The position numbers and the translations under genes are program-made. Positions 25,918 to 33,872 of a stretch of DNA of 64,000 bases are shown in pieces. Position 1 is the first letter of the stretch, and the number at the start of each line of letters is the position of its first letter. Source of the stretch: JAXGZG01 sp040771825 (GTDB lineage: Bacteria; Bacillota; Sulfobacillia; Fermentithermobacillales; Fermentithermobacillaceae); the NCBI GenBank assembly GCA_040771825.1, contig JAXGZG010000002.1, forward strand, positions 248,001 to 312,000, written 5' to 3'. Below the pieces are notes generated by a model. That model ran no database searches, was not told the DNA's origin, and saw only the letters and a program-made list of their open reading frames with translations.

Positions 25918-27519
25918 ACTAAGCTTGAGCTTCACTTGGGTGCGGGCCCGTATATAGAGCTGCCTATCATAGGCGAATTGGCAGTGGCCCAGACCCCTGA
26001 CGAAGCTATCGCTGTTGTCTTGGATAGCCTCAACTGGGACGTCATCAGAGGGCCAAACATCGGCCAGAGCCAAGTCACAAGCAGCCTGAATCTAGTAGAA
26101 TCCGGGGATTACGGTACTACCATCAGCTGGATCGCTGAACCCGCGGGCTTGGTGGATGTTTCCACCGGCGCTGTCACGAGGCCCGAAGTCTCTTGATGTT
26201 GTCGTTGCCAACTGACTCGGCTTCGCTTTCCATAAAGGCGCTAAAAGCGGCGTCTGTGACAGGCAAGTATCCTGTTTCTGAGACAAACTTTCATGTTCTG
26301 TTCAGGGGCGGTAAACCATCAACTGCCGGTTCATATTTGTTCGATAGCCCCGGCCAGGTAATAAACGACGGGCAGTTGGCTATATCCCCGGTTTCAGACA
26401 ATTGGCTGGCTCCAGGAGGCTCTCGTATTTCAAGCAGACAGCGGACATCGACCTGGACGTCGCGCCCTACAACCAGGTCGAAGGATGGGTCCCCATAGGC
26501 ATATGGGATACGCCATTCATCTGGTGGATTCCGGCGCCTACGGCACTACCATCGGTTGGAGCGCTGAACCCGCGGGACTAGTGGACACGGATACCGGCTC
26601 CGTTACGAGACCCGCCGCCGGCGAACCCAACGAAGAAGTGGTACTGACGGCTACCATCTCGAAAGAGGGAGGGGAATCCAGGACAAAGGAGTTCCGCCTC
26701 ACAATTGTCGCGTTGCCGAGCCCCTCCATCCCCGGTGGAGACCCGGTAATCACGCACGCCATCGTCGTTACAGCAGGTCCTGGCGGCAGCATCAATCCGA
26801 AGACAACCACGGTCACGGCCGGAACTGCCATTACGTTCACCGTCACGCCGGATATGGGTTACGAGATAAACGACGTCCTAGTTGACGGCGCAAGTGTCGG
26901 AGCAAGGGCGGTCTACACTTTCGAGTCGGTAACCAAGGGACACAGCATCTCGGCTACCTTCAGGAAAATGTTCCCCTTCAGTGACGTCGGCGAAACCGAC
27001 TGGTTCTACGAGAGTGTGCGAGTTGTCTTTGAGCAAGGCCTAATGACAGGCACTGCCACAGACTCCTTCAGCCCGCTTCTAGGCACCAGCCGTGCCATGA
27101 TTGTCACGATTCTCCATCGCCTTGAGCATACTCCGGACGCTTCCGTAAGCCTCTTTACCGATATTCCTTCGGGCGTATGGTATACCGACGCTGTGGCATG
27201 GGCGGCAGCCAATGGCATTGTGCAGGGTTACGGAGATAACCGGTTCATGCCCGAGGCTGATGTTACCCGCGAGCAGATAGCTTGCATACTCTTCAGGTAC
27301 GCCAAATATGCCGGTTACGATGTGTCTCTGCGAGACTCACTAACCGGATTCGCCGACGCCAATCGGATCTCCGAGTGGGCCGTGGAAGCCATGCAGTGGG
27401 CGGTTGGCAGCGGACTGATTGGCGGCAAAGGCGACGGCGTGCTTGACCCGATTGGGCCTGCCAAAAGGGCCGAGATCGCAGCAATACTTCAGCGGTTCAT
27501 AGGCAGTAACACAAGATAG
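25918..27519 (+). pseudogene. Decayed S-layer-type surface protein (Ig-like, GLUG-like, SLH)
   Basis: Recognisable pieces follow one another in changing frames. First is an atrophied Ig-like domain (about 25970-26196; DSLNWDVIRG...GDYGTTISW...TGAVTRP), ended by a stop. Next is a GLUG-like piece (about 26390-26520; SDNWLAPGG then, shifted, SYFKQTADIDLD and GWVPIGIWDTPF). A second Ig-like domain (from about 26520; GAYGTTIGW...TGSVTRP) is followed by a beta-repeat (about 26750-26960; GGSINPKTTTVTAG...GYEINDVLVDG). Last are three SLH domains (about 26965-27519), which anchor proteins to cell-wall polymers. The last long frame (26485-27519) is intact but has no signal peptide. This is the 3' half of a broken secreted protein. 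Confidence 0.75.
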
Positions 27520-27536
27520 GTCTGTATCCTCCAATA

Positions 27537-27572
27537 GGGTGCCCGGCATTGAGCTCCGGGCACCCTTCTTTT
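27537..27572 (+). terminator. Terminator after SLH gene remnant
   Basis: GGGTGCCCGG, a 9-base loop and CCGGGCACCC followed by TTCTTTT. A strong intrinsic terminator left in place behind the decayed surface-protein gene. Confidence 0.9.
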
Positions 27573-27802
27573 ACGTGTCATGTCCATTGCTTTCGACATC
27601 CGGAAGGTTCGCTGTAGTCACCCGTATCGGACTTTGACCGAGGCATGAGTACATCTAGGTCCGGAAGTCCGCAGATGAGCGTTTCATCACCTTCGCAGGC
27701 AGGAGTCTTGATGTCCTTTGGTGAAAGAGAACACGGGTACAAGATCGAAAGCCAGAAGAGAGGTGAGTGATACCTGCGAATGGCGGAAACTGACTGAGTC
27801 TT

Positions 27803-27970
27803 TGGCAAGATTCCTCGGTGTCTGTAGTCGAACACAAGAAGACTCGGGTGCTAAGTGAGTCGCTATTGACGGCGTACCCAAAAGGATTGTCGAGAAGCAG
27901 ATTTGGGAAGCAGACGGTGTTGCGGGACATACAAAAGCAGCAAGGATTGGAGTAAACAACGCAGCACTAA
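27803..27970 (+). pseudogene. Remnant of FMN-binding domain gene
   Basis: Broken-frame translation gives SVSVVEHKKTRVLS and then, after a shift and stop, AIDGVPKRIVEKQIWEADGV followed by AGHTKAARI. These match in order the intact FMN-binding lipoprotein at 29589-29927 (SVSVTEHNETPSLS; AIKGTPESIVKKQTWEVDAV; SGATNTSKAI). It is therefore a dead paralogue lying just upstream of the flavoprotein gene. The remaining DNA from 27573 to 27802 shows no gene. Confidence 0.7.
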
Positions 27971-27994
27971 TACACAGCAGAGGGGAGCCTATTA

Positions 27995-29409
27995 ATGAAG
28001 GGTACTGGACGCCTAGGGGCAGTGGCTCTGATGGTAGTTTTGGTTGCCGGTATGCTTGCGGGATGCAGTAGCAGTCCTAAGGCTGATGTGGTTGTAGTAG
28101 GTGCCGGCGGGGCGGGACTCGCCGCGGCAATTGAAGCGGCTGACGCAGGGGCTTCGGTTATCGTGCTCGAGAAGATGCCTTTCGTTGGCGGAAACACGAG
28201 AATATGCGGAGGACTCGTACCGGGAGTGGGAACCGAGCTGCAGAAGGCAGCCGGTATTGAAGATTCTCCCGAGAAATATGCGGAAGATATCCTTACCGCA
28301 AACGGATACTCAGGCGATGTCGAGCTCGTCAAGGTCGCTACCGAAGAGGCAGCCGAGTTCGTCCCCTGGTTTGAATCTTTGGGGGCCGAATTCCTAAAGG
28401 TACTTCCATTCCCCGGTAACTCAGTTGAGCGGTTGCACTTGGAGAAGTCCTTGTCCGGTGCCGGTCTTGTAGACGTTCTTGAGAATGCGGTCAAAGAGAG
28501 AAACGTTGAAGTCATGCTGGAGACAACCGCCACCGGTCTCGTGAAGAACTCGGATGGTGCCATCACTGGCGTCAAGGCGACAACTAGGGACGGCAAGGAG
28601 ATCACAATCGGAGCCAAGGCTGTTGTTCTTGCTGCCGGCGGTTTTGCTGGCAACAAGGAAATGCTGGAGGAGTATATACCCGTCATGAAGGATGCGGGGC
28701 TCCTTGGCCACTCTGGCAACGTTGGCGATGGGATTAGGATGGGCATAGAAGCAGGCGCTGATGTTCGGTATATGGATGCTTACTGCCCGCACGCAGCAGT
28801 AAACCCCGAGAAGACCATGCTGATCAGCTGGGAAATGATCATGCGCGGAGGCATCCTGGTCAACGAGAACGGGGAGAGGTTTGTTGACGAGACTTTGGGT
28901 TATGCGAAATGTGCTCCCATCCTCGCACAGCAATCGAACGGTAAAGCCTTCCTGGTCTTCGATGATAATGTAGTGGCACAGGTCGAGAAGGCGGCCACCT
29001 ACGAAGCCGTCACAAAGAACGCAGAGTCAGTCGAGGTTTTGGCAGAGACTATCGGCGTTGACCTGACCTCTTTGAATGATGCCATCACTGCGTACAATGA
29101 AGGTGTGGCAGCAGGCAAGGATAGCTTTGGCCGGACCTACTTTGAAAAGCCATCGAGGGGAATCTTCACGCTATCGAGGTAAATACGTACCTCTTGTTTA
29201 CCACCGGCGGCCTTCGCATAGACACCGGCGCAAGGGTCCTTGACACTAGCGGCAACGTGATCCCCGGGCTCTATGCTGCGGGTGAGAACGCTGCTACCAG
29301 CGTCGCTGGTGATGGGTACGACGGTTACATAACGGGCGAGGGACTGCTTTCCGCTCTTGCTTTCGGTAGGATAGCCGGGCAGCAGGCTGCTCAGCTGACT
29401 GCAGAGTAA
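27995..29409 (+). pseudogene. FAD-dependent fumarate/urocanate reductase-like lipoprotein, frameshifted
   Basis: The N-terminus is a lipoprotein signal with lipobox LAGC (about residue 23), then the FAD-binding ADVVVVGAGGAGLAAAIEAA and VLEKMPFVGGNTRICGG. The family is the soluble fumarate reductase/urocanate reductase flavoproteins, which reduce enoates outside the cell with electrons from FMN-binding partners. The frame runs to 29182 and stops. The C-terminal FAD segment (LLFTTGGLRIDTGARV...VIPGLYAAGENAATSV) lies in another frame up to 29409. A one-base loss near 29147-29152 explains it, since the shifted frame reads IEGNLHAIEVNTYLLFTTGG with no gap. Either recent inactivation or sequencing error. 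Confidence 0.8.
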
Positions 29410-29484
29410 GAAGTGGTGTTGCACCAGCCAAGGCGTATGCCCAAATCTAGGCGCGGTGCTGGTAAGGTCCCGAGAACACGAATC

Positions 29485-29517
29485 AAGGGCCTCGCTACGC
29501 TGCGAGGCCCTTCAGAT
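29485..29517 (+). terminator. Hairpin after flavoprotein gene
   Basis: AAGGGCCTCGC-TACGCT-GCGAGGCCCTT, an 11-bp perfect stem, then a weak T-rich tail (TTCAGATTTC). A probable terminator between the flavoprotein and FMN-binding genes. Confidence 0.6.
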
Positions 29518-29588
29518 TTCGTCCGGTGAAGACCCGATTATGCAGGACAGTGTTGCTATCGTAAGTCGATTGAAAGAGGGTGGACTGA

Positions 29589-29927
29589 ATGAAGAAAGTA
29601 CTGACTATAGCATCATTCATCATTATGCTCCTGGTTCTTTCTGGGTGTATCTCTGGCAAATACACAGACGGAACTTACGTGGGCCAGGCCGACGGCAATA
29701 ACGGTGCGGTCAAAGTCAGCGTTGTTGTCAAGGGTGGGAAGATAGATTCGGTGAGTGTGACCGAGCACAATGAGACCCCCTCTCTGAGTGACCCTGCAAT
29801 TAAGGGGACACCTGAGAGCATAGTCAAGAAGCAGACTTGGGAAGTTGACGCAGTATCCGGTGCCACCAACACAAGCAAGGCCATCATGGAAGCGGTCAAG
29901 GCGGCTCTTGAACCAGCAGTCAAGTAA
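29589..29927 (+). CDS. FMN-binding domain lipoprotein
   Basis: A 112-residue protein with a signal peptide and lipobox LSGC (about residue 20), so it is lipid-anchored outside the membrane. The rest is one FMN-binding domain (DGTYVGQADGNNGAVKVSVV ... VDAVSGATNTSKAI). In this family the Thr/Ser of the SGAT motif carries covalently bound FMN. It is intact and sits next to a fumarate reductase-like flavoprotein, a common pairing in extracytoplasmic electron transfer. A degenerate copy of the same domain lies upstream at 27803-27970. Confidence 0.88.
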   Translation: MKKVLTIASFIIMLLVLSGCISGKYTDGTYVGQADGNNGAVKVSVVVKGGKIDSVSVTEHNETPSLSDPAIKGTPESIVKKQTWEVDAVSGATNTSKAIMEAVKAALEPAVK

Positions 29928-30060
29928 CCGTCTGTATGCGCTTCATGTGCTTCGACGACCGGTCATTACTCAGGGCGCAACCATCACTCAGAATTCTGTA
30001 AACTACCCTTATCCTCTCGCATATTGATGGTGTGAGAAGTATAAGAAGGAGGTTGCCAGC

Positions 30061-30384
30061 ATGAGTGTTCAGGCGCCCCATGCCATCTTGAGGGAATGGA
30101 ACTCGCACAGAGACCCCGACAACTTGACCGTGGCCGTGGAGTTTTCCTGCGGCAGTTGCTGCAAGAGGGCCAGGAACGCCAAGATTGCCGATGTGGTGGA
30201 TGGCGTACTCGTCCTAGTTGCCCGTTGCGATGAACCTATTATCGTCGAGGTAGTCTGCCCGAAAGAATGCGCCGAAAAGGAGTTCGCCAAGATAGTGATT
30301 ATCCCGCTGGACAAGATTTCAAGCGTGGAGATCAGCGAGAAGCGTCGTCATCATCGTCGTTGCAGGGGAGAGGATTGCGACTAG
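30061..30384 (+). CDS. Hypothetical small Cys/His-rich protein
   Basis: A 107-residue protein with a strong ribosome-binding site (AAGGAGG, 8 bases before ATG). Cysteines cluster at about 30-34 (FSCGSCCKR), with a later CPKEC and a basic end rich in His and Arg finishing RRCRGEDCD. No signal peptide or membrane segment is seen. The pattern suggests metal or nucleic-acid binding, but I do not recognise a family. It stands alone between the FMN-binding gene and a non-coding stretch. Confidence 0.6.
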   Translation: MSVQAPHAILREWNSHRDPDNLTVAVEFSCGSCCKRARNAKIADVVDGVLVLVARCDEPIIVEVVCPKECAEKEFAKIVIIPLDKISSVEISEKRRHHRRCRGEDCD

Positions 30385-30812
30385 ACTAGGCCGGAATTGT
30401 CGGCGGAGCGGATGACTGCCTCGCCTTCTTCACCTTTCGTGCGGCAGGCGCGACTTTTCCTCCCGCAAAGATGGGGATGCGGCCCTTTTCGCCCTTTCCA
30501 TGAGATCTTCCTCGATCAAGTACCGCCCATGTACCGCCGCAGGTAGGCGTAGCCTGGGCGGTACTCCTCGTGAGTATGGAACAAAGCCCTCAAGCAAGCG
30601 ATACTAGACCGGGAGGCAACCTTCCGCATAGGGAGTGACTTGGCGATGGCCCACTTTCGGCCTACACTTCGACTATCCGGATTTCGATCAACATCCGTTC
30701 TCTCGAAAGACAATGTCCTACCCCTATTGCTGATGCCAATGGCTTGTTGACACCAAGGCCTTGTGAGTGATATCTTCTATATGCATGCGACACATAGAGG
30801 GGATAGACACAT
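30385..30812. other. Non-coding stretch before padR
   Basis: No supportable gene. A 9-bp inverted repeat (GTACCGCCC at about 30521 and GGGCGGTAC at about 30556) is the only clear structure. Short open frames on either strand lack ribosome-binding sites and recognisable domains. Confidence 0.5.
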
Positions 30813-31208
30813 ATGCGTGGAAACAAGACAGGACGAAAGCGCAAGTCGAAAGAGCATGGATGCGACGGCGGTCACCGCATGGACCGTTTCATGGAGCCAT
30901 GTCTTCTTTTGCTTATTGCGGAAAAGCCCGCCTACGGTTACGAGCTCATGTCGCGGCTTCAGGATTTTGGGTTCGGAGATGACCAAGACCCAGGGATGGT
31001 GTATCGGAACTTAAGGCGCCTGGAAAATCAGGGAGCCATAGAGTCTCAGTGGGATACTTCGGGCAGTGGTCCGGCTAGGCGACTCTATGAGATTACCCCT
31101 GACGGTTCTGGGTATCTAAGAACCTGGGGACAGATACTCACCAGGAACTCTGAACGGATACACATATTCCTCCAGCGGTTCAAGACACTCAAAGAAGAGC
31201 TAGTCTAG
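30813..31208 (+). CDS. PadR family transcriptional regulator
   Basis: A winged-helix regulator of 131 residues. A basic N-terminal extension is followed by MEPCLLLLIAEKPAYGYELM (about 27-46), then DPGMVYRNLRRLENQGAIES and the wing RLYEITPDGSGYL, all typical of PadR. PadR proteins usually repress adjacent transporter genes and respond to small molecules. The permease genes start 12 bases downstream, so autoregulation of this three-gene operon is likely. AGAGGGG precedes the ATG. Confidence 0.88.
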   Translation: MRGNKTGRKRKSKEHGCDGGHRMDRFMEPCLLLLIAEKPAYGYELMSRLQDFGFGDDQDPGMVYRNLRRLENQGAIESQWDTSGSGPARRLYEITPDGSGYLRTWGQILTRNSERIHIFLQRFKTLKEELV

Positions 31209-31220
31209 GAGGTAGTCTTC

Positions 31221-31703
31221 ATGTCATTCACGCATGCAGTATGGGGCTTGATGGCGGTGTCTTTGGCAGTGTCAGCCGTGAAGGATCGCACCAAGACCAA
31301 GATTTCGTTGATTAAGGCTTGGAAAAGTTTTGAGGGCATCTTGCCGCAGTTCGGTGGCATAGTCATCCTTATCGCCATAATGCTGGCCTTTCTGACTCCA
31401 AAGACGATTTCCTCCTTGTTGGGAGGTAGCTCTGGAGTGTCGGGGATGATTCTGACATCATTGGTTGGGTCGGTGACTCTCGTCCCGGGGTTTCTTGCCT
31501 TTCCGCTAGCAAAATCCCTAGTACTATTGGGCGCGGGCACAGAGCAGATCGCCGTGCTGGTCTCGACTTTGATGATGGTAGGGATAGTAACTATGCCGCT
31601 CGAGATCCACTATTTCGGAAAGAAAACGGCCATCACCCGCAACATTCTGGCCTACTTGGCATCGTTTCTGATAGCCCTAGTGATTGGGGTGGTAATGAGA
31701 TGA
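31221..31703 (+). CDS. Membrane permease half, N-terminal type
   Basis: A 160-residue integral membrane protein with about four hydrophobic segments (about 4-20, 45-63, 74-100, 107-127, plus a C-terminal one near 140-158). Together with the next gene it looks like one of the paired halves of the predicted permease group (DUF318/ArsP/YraQ-like). The two genes overlap by 4 bases (ATGA), indicating co-translation. The substrate is unknown; ArsP-type relatives export organoarsenicals. Confidence 0.65.
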   Translation: MSFTHAVWGLMAVSLAVSAVKDRTKTKISLIKAWKSFEGILPQFGGIVILIAIMLAFLTPKTISSLLGGSSGVSGMILTSLVGSVTLVPGFLAFPLAKSLVLLGAGTEQIAVLVSTLMMVGIVTMPLEIHYFGKKTAITRNILAYLASFLIALVIGVVMR

Positions 31704-32257
31704 AGATGGTGAGAAGATACGCTTTCCCTTTGCTCATGCTGGTTGCAGCAGTGATCCTAGGGCTATCCTATCCCGATAAACAACAGGCCATCTATTATGG
31801 ATTGCAGACAAATTTGAAGGAGTTCCTATTACTGCTGCCCCCGATCTTCGTTCTGACGGGCCTGGCGGACGTGTACATCGAAAAGGAAACCGTGGTCAAA
31901 TACATGGGCAACAGCAGTCTCTCGGTTGGGGCGCTCCTAGCAGTAGTCTTTGGCGCTCTGGCTGCCGGTCCTCTTTACGCTGCGTTTCCCGTGGCTTCCG
32001 TCATGTTGCGAAAGGGCGCATCCTACGTAAACGTCATGATCTTCATTGGGGCCTGGTCTACCCTCAAGGTACCGATGTTCTTGTTCGAGACCGCTTCTTT
32101 GGGAATGACTTTTTCCGTGGCGCGGTGGATAAGCAGCTTTGTCATGGTCATGGCTATCGCACTCATTGTAAATGCGACGGTGTCCGCTTCGGAAAAGGAG
32201 GAGATACTGAAAAAGCAGTTCACTTTAGATTCACCCCAGAAGGCAAGGCAAATCTAG
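31700..32257 (+). CDS. Membrane permease half, C-terminal type (DUF318-like)
   Basis: A 185-residue membrane protein. The segments LKEFLLLLPPIFVLTGLADV, VVKYMGNSSLSVGALLAVVF, ALAAGPLYAAFPVASVMLRK and VNVMIFIGAWSTLKVPMFLF carry the features of predicted permeases of the DUF318/YraQ group, where GP.YAA.P marks a helix break. About five membrane segments. It is probably a heterodimer partner of the preceding gene, regulated by the upstream PadR protein. Confidence 0.72.
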   Translation: MKMVRRYAFPLLMLVAAVILGLSYPDKQQAIYYGLQTNLKEFLLLLPPIFVLTGLADVYIEKETVVKYMGNSSLSVGALLAVVFGALAAGPLYAAFPVASVMLRKGASYVNVMIFIGAWSTLKVPMFLFETASLGMTFSVARWISSFVMVMAIALIVNATVSASEKEEILKKQFTLDSPQKARQI

Positions 32258-32268
32258 GGTTTATCGGC

Positions 32269-32745
32269 CTAATCTCTTCTCCAGCCTTTGCAGACATCAA
32301 CCCATGTCTTGCAGTTAGAGCACTTTGCCAGCTCGTCAATAGTGAGCTCAACGGCGCTATTGCTACTGCCGCATGCTGGGAATACCGTCTCAAATCTCTG
32401 TAGGGAGATGTCGAGGTAGACGTCTACGTCTTCCTTGATGCCAAACGGGCAAACCCCGCCAACGTCGTGGCCTACCAGGGGCTCAACCTCCGCGGGCTCA
32501 AGCATCTTGGCCTTCGTGTGAAACTCGGCCTTGAACTTGGCGCTATCGACTTTTGCGTCTCCGGCGGCGACAACCAAGATCGCACCGCTGTTTCCCTTAA
32601 AGGACAATGTCTTCGCGATGCGCGCCGGCTCACATCCTAACGCCATTGCCGCCAGCTCGACTGTTGCGCTGGAAGAGTCAAATTCCCGTATACGATTCGC
32701 CAGATTCCACTTCTGCAGATGCTCCCTAGCCTTCTCGATCGCCAC
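32269..32745 (-). CDS. YbaK/EbsC family aminoacyl-tRNA editing protein
   Basis: A free-standing trans-editing domain homologous to ProRS INS, YbaK and ProX, which hydrolyse mischarged tRNAs such as Cys-tRNA-Pro. The roughly 158-residue protein has RIAKTLSFKGNSGAILVVAA, the lysine-containing core KVDSAKFKAEF, GHDVGGVCPFGI (about 100) and DISLQRFETVFPACGSSN. GTG at 32745 is preferred (GGTGGAGG 6 bases upstream); ATG at 32766 has no such site. It converges with the permease genes. Confidence 0.88.
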   Translation of the reverse strand: MAIEKAREHLQKWNLANRIREFDSSSATVELAAMALGCEPARIAKTLSFKGNSGAILVVAAGDAKVDSAKFKAEFHTKAKMLEPAEVEPLVGHDVGGVCPFGIKEDVDVYLDISLQRFETVFPACGSSNSAVELTIDELAKCSNCKTWVDVCKGWRRD

Positions 32746-32935
32746 TGCGTATCCTCCACCGTCCATGTCATACTCATACTCTACACAAAGCGACTTCCTG
32801 TGGCAATTTGTGCGACTGCGCGATCTGCCGCTTCGGTTCATCTGGGTTAAGGGTGAGTCAGTGCTGGGCCGGAGAGGTAAAACGGTGTATTCTGTGTTTC
32901 AAGATGTCATTCTGGTAATGGGAGGAAGTCAGGTG

Positions 32936-33787
32936 ATGCAGTCAGTTAACATAAGTCTTAGAAAAGCTGTGGAAGACGATCGAGCGGGAGTTGAGGTTGT
33001 CGAGGCCCAGGCCACACCCAATCTTAAGTATCTTCCCATGGTGTTTGACGAATTCGTTAGCGATGATGACGGCGAGTTTGTCGTGGCTGAGACCGGGTGC
33101 GGGATTCTTGGATGCGGAAAACTCACTGTGGTGCCCGATGGATCCGCCTGGCTTGAGGCCCTTAGGGTGATCCCCCGGAATCAAGGGCACGGCATTGGGA
33201 AAGCGTTTTATGCCAGGTTCTTCGAGATCGCCCGGCGCAAAGGCATCACAACCATGAGAATGTACACTGGTGTGAACAACAAGGTGAGCAAAGGGCTTGC
33301 GGAGCGCAATGGCTTTCACTTGGCCGCCACCTATCGCGGCGCATCTAAGCCAGTAGACACAACTGCTTATGGCAGGCCCCATGCATTCCAAATAGTGACT
33401 TGCCCGGAACGGGCACGGCAGTTACTTATGCCGCTAAAGGCTCGTTGGGAGGGATTTGTCGTTATGAACCGCACCTTCTACGAACTCACCCCCCATCTGT
33501 GCGAAGCTTGGGCCAGGGAAGGAAAGGTGTACCAGGATCTTGCGTCAGGAAGTGTCGTTGCTTTAGGTGCCAGGTTCATGCCCCTGCAGGCCGTGCACGT
33601 TGCTGCCTTTTCTGGCAACCAGGAGTCCTGCCTTGCGTTTGCCGAGAGCATGGCGGCAGATAGGGGAGCTGCGAGGATTCAGTGCATGTTCCCGCCCACG
33701 GCTTCGGACATTCAGGAAACCCTATTGGCGCTGGGATTTCAGTTGGACGCCTCTGACTACATTGTTATGGAGGTCCAAGTCAGTTGA
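32936..33787 (+). CDS. GNAT family N-acetyltransferase
   Basis: A 283-residue protein. The N-terminal half is a GNAT fold: ISLRKAVEDDRAGV at the start, then WLEALRVIPRNQGHGIGKAF (the acetyl-CoA binding R-x-x-G-x-G/A loop, about 82-101) and MYTGVNNKVSKGLAERNGFH. The C-terminal half (about 150-283) has no motif I recognise but contains a GNAT-like VHVAAFSGNQESCLAFAESM, so it may be a second, degenerate GNAT domain. ATG at 32936 has GGAGG upstream. Substrate unknown. Confidence 0.8.
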   Translation: MQSVNISLRKAVEDDRAGVEVVEAQATPNLKYLPMVFDEFVSDDDGEFVVAETGCGILGCGKLTVVPDGSAWLEALRVIPRNQGHGIGKAFYARFFEIARRKGITTMRMYTGVNNKVSKGLAERNGFHLAATYRGASKPVDTTAYGRPHAFQIVTCPERARQLLMPLKARWEGFVVMNRTFYELTPHLCEAWAREGKVYQDLASGSVVALGARFMPLQAVHVAAFSGNQESCLAFAESMAADRGAARIQCMFPPTASDIQETLLALGFQLDASDYIVMEVQVS

Positions 33788-33818
33788 AAACCCGCCGGCT
33801 GCGTTTCGGGATTATTGA

Positions 33819-33850
33819 GCCCCCACCTCTATGGAGAGGAGGGGGCCTTT
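33819..33850. terminator. Bidirectional terminator
   Basis: GCCCCC-A-CCTCT-ATGG-AGAGG-A-GGGGGC followed by CCTTT, between the convergent acetyltransferase and peptidase genes. Confidence 0.75.
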
Positions 33851-33872
33851 GTGATTGCTGACGGTTTGGCCG

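Noticed and set aside
30516..30713. 65-residue minus-strand frame ending GYAYLRRYMGGT
   Set aside because: No start signal and no family recognised; treated as non-coding.
24738..30812. Integrated phage or transposon
   Set aside because: No transposase, integrase, terminal repeats or duplicated tRNA end could be seen, so only decay is claimed.
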